Below are positions 7,028 to 10,415 of a DNA stretch of 10,415 nt, in pieces. The DNA is taken from contig DAOVUK010000064.1 of assembly GCA_030632625.1 (NCBI GenBank), positions 1-10,415 of the forward strand, in the 5' to 3' direction. The DNA is from Gammaproteobacteria bacterium (GTDB lineage: Bacteria > Pseudomonadota > Gammaproteobacteria > GRL18). Under the pieces are notes generated by a model. That model was given only the letters and a program-made list of their open reading frames with translations. It did not search any database and had not been told where the DNA came from. The translations under genes and the position numbers were made by a program. Within the stretch, counting starts at the first letter, position 1; the number at the start of each line of letters is the position of its first letter.

Positions 7028-7501
7028 TTACAAGTGTTTTTCAATGTCATGGACTTTCAGCCCCCATGCAAATAAATCACTCACACGATGATTGGCTCGA
7101 TTAAGGCGCTCGATTATCACTTCAAATAATTTTTTATAAAAAAGATAGCCTGATTCAGGATGCTCATCTAAATAAGCACCCAGACTTTTACCATTGATCT
7201 CCACAAGACAGCCATCCGTTATTGCTTTCACTGATGCCGTTCGAGACTGAGAGGTATAAAGTGCAATTTCACCAAAAACATCGTTCTCCTTCAGTTCCCA
7301 GATACCGGCCTGTATATGTTTTTTCTCTTCTAGTTCAATATTACCTGAAACTCTCAGCTTGCCTTCCTCAACAATAAAAAGACTGCCACCTTCATCCCCT
7401 TCTTCGACAATCACTTCATTCTTATAAAAACAACGTCTTTTCCAGGCCAAATCTTCTGGAAAATGCGGATCAGCCAATATGTCTTTAAGAATATCTTTCA
7501 T
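7028..7501 (-). CDS. Stand-alone cyclic-nucleotide-binding domain protein
   Basis: This 157-residue cytoplasmic protein consists of one cNMP-binding (CRP-like) beta-roll with short helical ends. The roll runs from about residue 24 (FYKNEVIVEEGDEGGSLFIV) to about 103. It includes a well-formed phosphate-binding cassette FGEIALYTSQSRTASV (76-91). E78 and R87-T88 sit where cAMP-binding members contact ribose and phosphate, so nucleotide binding is plausible. No helix-turn-helix, kinase, channel or GGDEF domain is attached, and the C-terminal helix (about 117-145) is too short for a second domain. It is therefore a sensor or adaptor with an unknown partner. The ATG at 7501 lacks a strong ribosome-binding site. 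The gene diverges from the hot-dog gene at 7632 across 130 bp. No link to the EPS operon is shown by the sequence beyond proximity. Confidence 0.85.
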   Translation of the reverse strand: MKDILKDILADPHFPEDLAWKRRCFYKNEVIVEEGDEGGSLFIVEEGKLRVSGNIELEEKKHIQAGIWELKENDVFGEIALYTSQSRTASVKAITDGCLVEINGKSLGAYLDEHPESGYLFYKKLFEVIIERLNRANHRVSDLFAWGLKVHDIEKHL

Positions 7502-7531
7502 GAATAAGTGTCTTGGTCTCTGTAGTTTCTA

Positions 7532-7548
7532 TTTCAGTATAACTGAAA
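7532..7548. promoter_or_regulatory. Perfect dyad in the divergent intergenic region, possible operator
   Basis: TTTCAGT (7532-7538) and ACTGAAA (7542-7548) are a perfect 7-bp inverted repeat around ATA. It is followed by no T-run, so it is not terminator-like. On the minus strand TATACT (7541-7536), a 5/6 match to a -10 box, overlaps the dyad and would serve the cNMP-binding gene; the matching -35 region is poor. The position is what an operator for divergent genes would have, but the binding protein is unknown. Confidence 0.4.
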
Positions 7549-7631
7549 AACACCCAAATTCCATGGACGTTTTTTAATTTTATGGCTAGAGTATTAATTA
7601 ATAAAACTTTGATCATTATGGAATAAATAGA

Positions 7632-8561
7632 ATGTTGGTTCATTTATCGAAAGAACAATTCAGTCAGATTCACATTGATGTCGCTCGCAATGCCACTGAT
7701 GACTTTAACCTTTTTCATGATGCTCAAAGATGGCATAAAATTGTTCAAAATCCGTTTCAGGGCCCGATTGTGCTTGGTTTTCAAATTGAATCACTCATTG
7801 AGCACAAAATACAGCGTCATCGACAACACCATAAAGAAGAAAACTTTATTCTTGAAAACAAGCTCAATTTCAGCAATTACCAGTTTTCTTTTGCTAATGC
7901 CATAAAACCCGGACAAGCTGTTACAGTCGATATAAAAAAGACCTTATTCACCGATAACGAAAATCCTGCCATGAGCAACCGTATCAGTGTTAAAGCTGAC
8001 GGCAGGCTATCTTTGATTGGTTTTAAAAAAGAAACACAACGCCCCCTGTTTTTAAATGAAACAAAAATTGCACAGATGAAAGAAAATCTTAACGTTTATC
8101 CTGACCGCAGTTTTTTAGGGCAAGAGCAGGGCAGCTACTTTTTAAAAAGAAAATATCTGAATATCAGTAATGCTAAAAATTTTTTATGTGGTTCGCTGGT
8201 CGATCAACGATTATTTTTTGATGAATTGGCAGGCCAGTATCACTTCCCTGAAATTTTTCCCTGCGCCTTTATTTCCTGTGCATTATTGGAAAAATCATTA
8301 GTGAAACAATTAGATTTTGAAAAATTCCCAATGGTTTACAGTTCACACAAAATCAGCATTGACCGCCATTGCCAGTCACAATTAAAAAGTAACGATGTGC
8401 TGCACATCCTGATAAAAAAACAGGAAAACGATACAATCCCTGACACTACTCAATCTTATGAATGCTATGGCCTGATTAAACAAAACAGAGTTCTGTTTCG
8501 TGCTATTGTGGAATTAATACCGCTGGCAGATATAATAAAAAAAATTGCCGGAAAAAACTGA
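7632..8561 (+). CDS. Putative double hot-dog (MaoC-like) protein
   Basis: I do not recognise a named gene. This is a soluble 309-residue protein without signal peptide or membrane segment. The N-terminal part (about 16-60: IDVARNATDDFNLFHDAQRW then NPFQGPIVLGFQIESLI) resembles the hydratase motif of MaoC-like hot-dog proteins, where a Gly-Asp-x-Asn-Pro-x-His segment is followed by a Gly-x-x-x-His-Gly-like turn. Here D23-D24, N26 and H29 are kept, but the usual His-Gly is replaced by Leu-Gly. A second half (about 165-300) has a similar helix (EIFPCAFISCALLEKSL) and strand pattern, so a double hot-dog fold acting on acyl-thioesters is likely. The patatin-like remnant 10 bp downstream supports a lipid role. 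The ATG at 7632 has only a weak GGA upstream. Catalytic activity is uncertain; an acyl-binding role is possible. Confidence 0.6.
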   Translation: MLVHLSKEQFSQIHIDVARNATDDFNLFHDAQRWHKIVQNPFQGPIVLGFQIESLIEHKIQRHRQHHKEENFILENKLNFSNYQFSFANAIKPGQAVTVDIKKTLFTDNENPAMSNRISVKADGRLSLIGFKKETQRPLFLNETKIAQMKENLNVYPDRSFLGQEQGSYFLKRKYLNISNAKNFLCGSLVDQRLFFDELAGQYHFPEIFPCAFISCALLEKSLVKQLDFEKFPMVYSSHKISIDRHCQSQLKSNDVLHILIKKQENDTIPDTTQSYECYGLIKQNRVLFRAIVELIPLADIIKKIAGKN

Positions 8562-8571
8562 GAATATCTGC

Positions 8572-8828
8572 ATGTCCACTATTGCAAAAGATGCAAACCA
8601 TTGCATTGTCTCTGTTTTAGCCGGTTGCGGAACACGTTTACCCGCTCATGTCGGCATAATTACCGCATTAAAAAAGCTCCGGATTAACTACAGACCTCTC
8701 CAAATTGCCCATATGATACCACTTTTATTGGACAGAATTATTGTAGATACTATGTAGAAAGAGACAAATGTCCAATTTTTGGTCTATCTGATATCAGCAC
8801 TGGCTTTGGGGCAGATTATTTAAGTTAA
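8572..8828 (+). pseudogene. Decayed patatin-like phospholipase gene
   Basis: An ATG at 8572, 10 bp after the hot-dog gene, opens a frame whose first 40 residues look like a patatin-like acyl hydrolase N-terminus: IVSVLAGCGTRLPAHVGIIT (12-31) then ALKKL. The GCGTR segment corresponds to the oxyanion-loop GGG.R motif, with one Gly changed to Cys. The next hallmark, the nucleophile elbow G-x-S-x-G, is missing, as is the Asp-Gly motif. The frame ends at TAG 8757 after only 62 codons, against roughly 270-330 for intact members. A different frame (8688-8828) continues with a protein-like sequence including CRYYVERDKCPIFGLSD and ending GFGADYLS, which suggests an internal deletion and frame change near 8690-8700. 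The two genes were probably once co-transcribed. Confidence 0.6.
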
Positions 8829-8853
8829 GTGTTGAGGTCTGAATTCAGCACCT

Positions 8854-10415
8854 TTAGTACTTACCCCTCAAACCAAACATCAGCATATTATTTCTCTGAT
8901 AAAAGCCGCCGATGGTTTGTTCTGCGCCATCAAGATAATGATAAGCGGTATAAACTTCAAAAGGTTCCCAGCCCAGAAAAGCAATTTCAGGTGACAATAA
9001 ATAATCCTTATCACTTAACCCCACATTAAAACGCCCGCTCAGTTTCCAGCGATCATTAGCAAACAGGCTTTCTACCTCGCCACTCAAGGCGACCACATTA
9101 TCTAAATCTAAAATTTTATCTTTTTCATCAATATGTCGTCCGGAAAGCTGAAGATTAATACGGGTATCCGCATCCCCCGGATAGAACTCAGCACTGCCTG
9201 CCCACTGGAAGCCATTATAGGTTTTATATTCTAAAGTACTGGTTGTGGCCGGCATATCAGAAAACCATCCGGCTTCCATTCGCCAGGTGGCTGATTGCCA
9301 GTCAAAAGCAGCATCGGCACCTACAATCCAGTTTTTGGGATGCTCTTCCTGAAAAGTATAGGGCGCATTTGCTGCGGCTGATAAAGCATTCGCCGGGTTA
9401 CTGCTTTGCAATGCCTGACGAATGGACTCATTAATATGATAATAAGGGGCTGACAAGCGGACATATTGTAAGGTAACACCCAGGTCAAACGAATCTACTG
9501 TTGTTGAATAACGCGCACCAAAACCATCATCACTGCTGATATCATCATCAACTCTTGCATTTTGCACAATAGTACTCATCAGCGGATTCGATTTAAAACC
9601 AAGTATACGACCATTTCTAAAATCAATGGGATACCAGACATCCTCTTTGTCAGCCAGTTCTGCTTCGCGAAACTCCGGTAAATAAACAAAATCCAGCTTG
9701 CCCTGCTCAAGAAAACTTTCCAGGCGAATAGCAGGAGAAGCCCGGTAGTTTTCTCCCCACTTAAATAAAGTGCCTCGAGATAAATCCAGCGTTGCCATAT
9801 TGTCCAGCGGCCCTAAATTATCCACCTTACCCCAACGTATCGTTTGCGCACCTACGGTAATTCGATAAGCTTCATCTCTATAACGAATGTACGAATCACC
9901 ATAATCAAAATCAGTATCACTATAATCTGTTGAATGCTTGCCACGCTGATAAGTACCATCAACTCTGGCTGACAATTTAATGTCCCAGTGCTCATTTAAT
10001 TGTTTTTCAACATAAGCATCAGCATGTACATATTCAGTATGGTTGGCATCCTGTACGCTACGGGTAAAGAGAGCCTCCTCTAAATTAAAGCTGGCTCCCC
10101 AGTCCAGACCATCATCAATTTCCGTGTCATCAAGAGCAATCTCATAAGCCATATCAGGCGTATCAGACATGACAATAATCATTGATTCATCTGTCTCTGA
10201 AGTACTAATATCCTGAGCTGGCTGAGTGACCTTTTCTATCGGCTTTGGTATTTTTGCTGCAGGTCGATCTTTTTTGCCTGAAACGGGTTTGGCCTGAGCA
10301 GCATTTACTACAGATTCAACAGGTGTGCGTACAGAAACAATGTATTGATACTTGCTCACAATTTCTGTATGAACTTTAACATTTCTTATACCCATACCTT
10401 TAAGGGTATTGAATG
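8854..10415 (-). CDS. Outer-membrane beta-barrel protein, DUF1302-like (N-terminus beyond right edge)
   Basis: At least 519 residues are visible. The frame remains open to the window end (FNTLKG precedes the first in-frame ATG at 10395). No signal peptide follows that ATG and its AAAGG is adjacent rather than spaced, so the true start is very probably further upstream. Numbering from that Met, residues 1-30 are a short folded-looking segment (VKVHTEIVSKYQYIVSVRTP), possibly the end of a SPOR-like periplasmic domain. Residues 35-70 are a Pro/Lys/Ser/Thr linker. From about 97 to the end, alternating aromatic strands indicate a porin-like barrel, ending in MLMFGLRGKY with the terminal aromatic residue expected of a BAM substrate. 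The segment VGAQTIRWGKVDNLGPLDNM (181-200) resembles the conserved part of DUF1302-type barrels. The substrate is unknown. The gene converges on the patatin remnant. Confidence 0.7.
   Translation of the reverse strand, partial: FNTLKGMGIRNVKVHTEIVSKYQYIVSVRTPVESVVNAAQAKPVSGKKDRPAAKIPKPIEKVTQPAQDISTSETDESMIIVMSDTPDMAYEIALDDTEIDDGLDWGASFNLEEALFTRSVQDANHTEYVHADAYVEKQLNEHWDIKLSARVDGTYQRGKHSTDYSDTDFDYGDSYIRYRDEAYRITVGAQTIRWGKVDNLGPLDNMATLDLSRGTLFKWGENYRASPAIRLESFLEQGKLDFVYLPEFREAELADKEDVWYPIDFRNGRILGFKSNPLMSTIVQNARVDDDISSDDGFGARYSTTVDSFDLGVTLQYVRLSAPYYHINESIRQALQSSNPANALSAAANAPYTFQEEHPKNWIVGADAAFDWQSATWRMEAGWFSDMPATTSTLEYKTYNGFQWAGSAEFYPGDADTRINLQLSGRHIDEKDKILDLDNVVALSGEVESLFANDRWKLSGRFNVGLSDKDYLLSPEIAFLGWEPFEVYTAYHYLDGAEQTIGGFYQRNNMLMFGLRGKY

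Noticed and set aside
6900..7091. Plus-strand open frame across the transposase remnant and cNMP gene end
   Set aside because: It overlaps the end of a well-supported minus-strand gene, has low-complexity Phe-rich content and no motif.
8829..8851. Bidirectional terminator between the patatin remnant and the barrel gene
   Set aside because: GTGTTGA/TCAGCAC pairs with one wobble or mismatch and a 9-nt loop, and a 10-bp CTGAATTCAG palindrome overlaps it, but neither strand has a T-run after it.
9243..9434. Plus-strand open frame within the right-hand barrel gene
   Set aside because: It is an antisense shadow of a long, well-supported barrel coding sequence.

Overview
The window looks like chromosome from a fairly AT-rich gammaproteobacterium. 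The evidence is a Gram-negative envelope (a lipoprotein export factor and two outer-membrane beta-barrels), an exosortase A (XrtA/PEP-CTERM) type exopolysaccharide locus, a Y1-transposase remnant and C/T-rich palindromic repeats of a kind scattered through many gammaproteobacterial genomes. I cannot name the genus from sequence alone.

Positions 1-6218 (all minus strand) hold a tightly packed exopolysaccharide operon. In transcription order it reads: lipoprotein export factor (Wza-like, 5580-6218), chain-length determinant (Wzz-like, 3999-5555), tyrosine autokinase (3001-3975), outer-membrane beta-barrel (1584-3017), non-hydrolysing UDP-GlcNAc 2-epimerase WecB (408-1562), and the start of a polysaccharide deacetylase running off the left edge (1-361). 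Gaps are 20-50 bp, and the kinase and barrel genes overlap by 17 bp. The gene set and order match the EPS loci that accompany XrtA in PEP-CTERM-bearing proteobacteria. Export factor, chain-length protein and kinase form the polymerisation/export machine, the epimerase supplies UDP-ManNAc, and the deacetylase modifies the glycan. The small XrtA-associated ATPase often found between barrel and epimerase genes is absent from that position. A good sigma70-type promoter (TTGACA-16-TAAACT) lies 64-91 bp upstream of the first gene.

Positions 6219-7027 are a non-coding and decayed stretch. It holds the operon promoter, a roughly 214-bp imperfect inverted-repeat element (MITE/REP-like) and a broken remnant of an IS200/REP-associated Y1 transposase.

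Positions 7028-8853 contain a stand-alone cyclic-nucleotide-binding domain protein (minus strand). Diverging from it is a putative double hot-dog lipid-metabolism protein, followed 10 bp later by a decayed patatin-like phospholipase gene. The divergent intergenic region carries a perfect 7-bp dyad that overlaps a candidate -10 element.

Positions 8854-10415 (minus strand) encode most of an outer-membrane beta-barrel protein. Its N-terminus almost certainly lies beyond the right edge: the frame stays open to the end and no signal peptide is visible.

I found no tRNA, rRNA, CRISPR array or phage gene. The most notable points are the overlapping kinase-tail/signal-peptide codons, a repeat element that supplies the deacetylase ribosome-binding site, the inverted-repeat element beside the operon promoter, the hot-dog/patatin pair with its decayed second gene, and the possible periplasmic-domain/barrel fusion at the right end.
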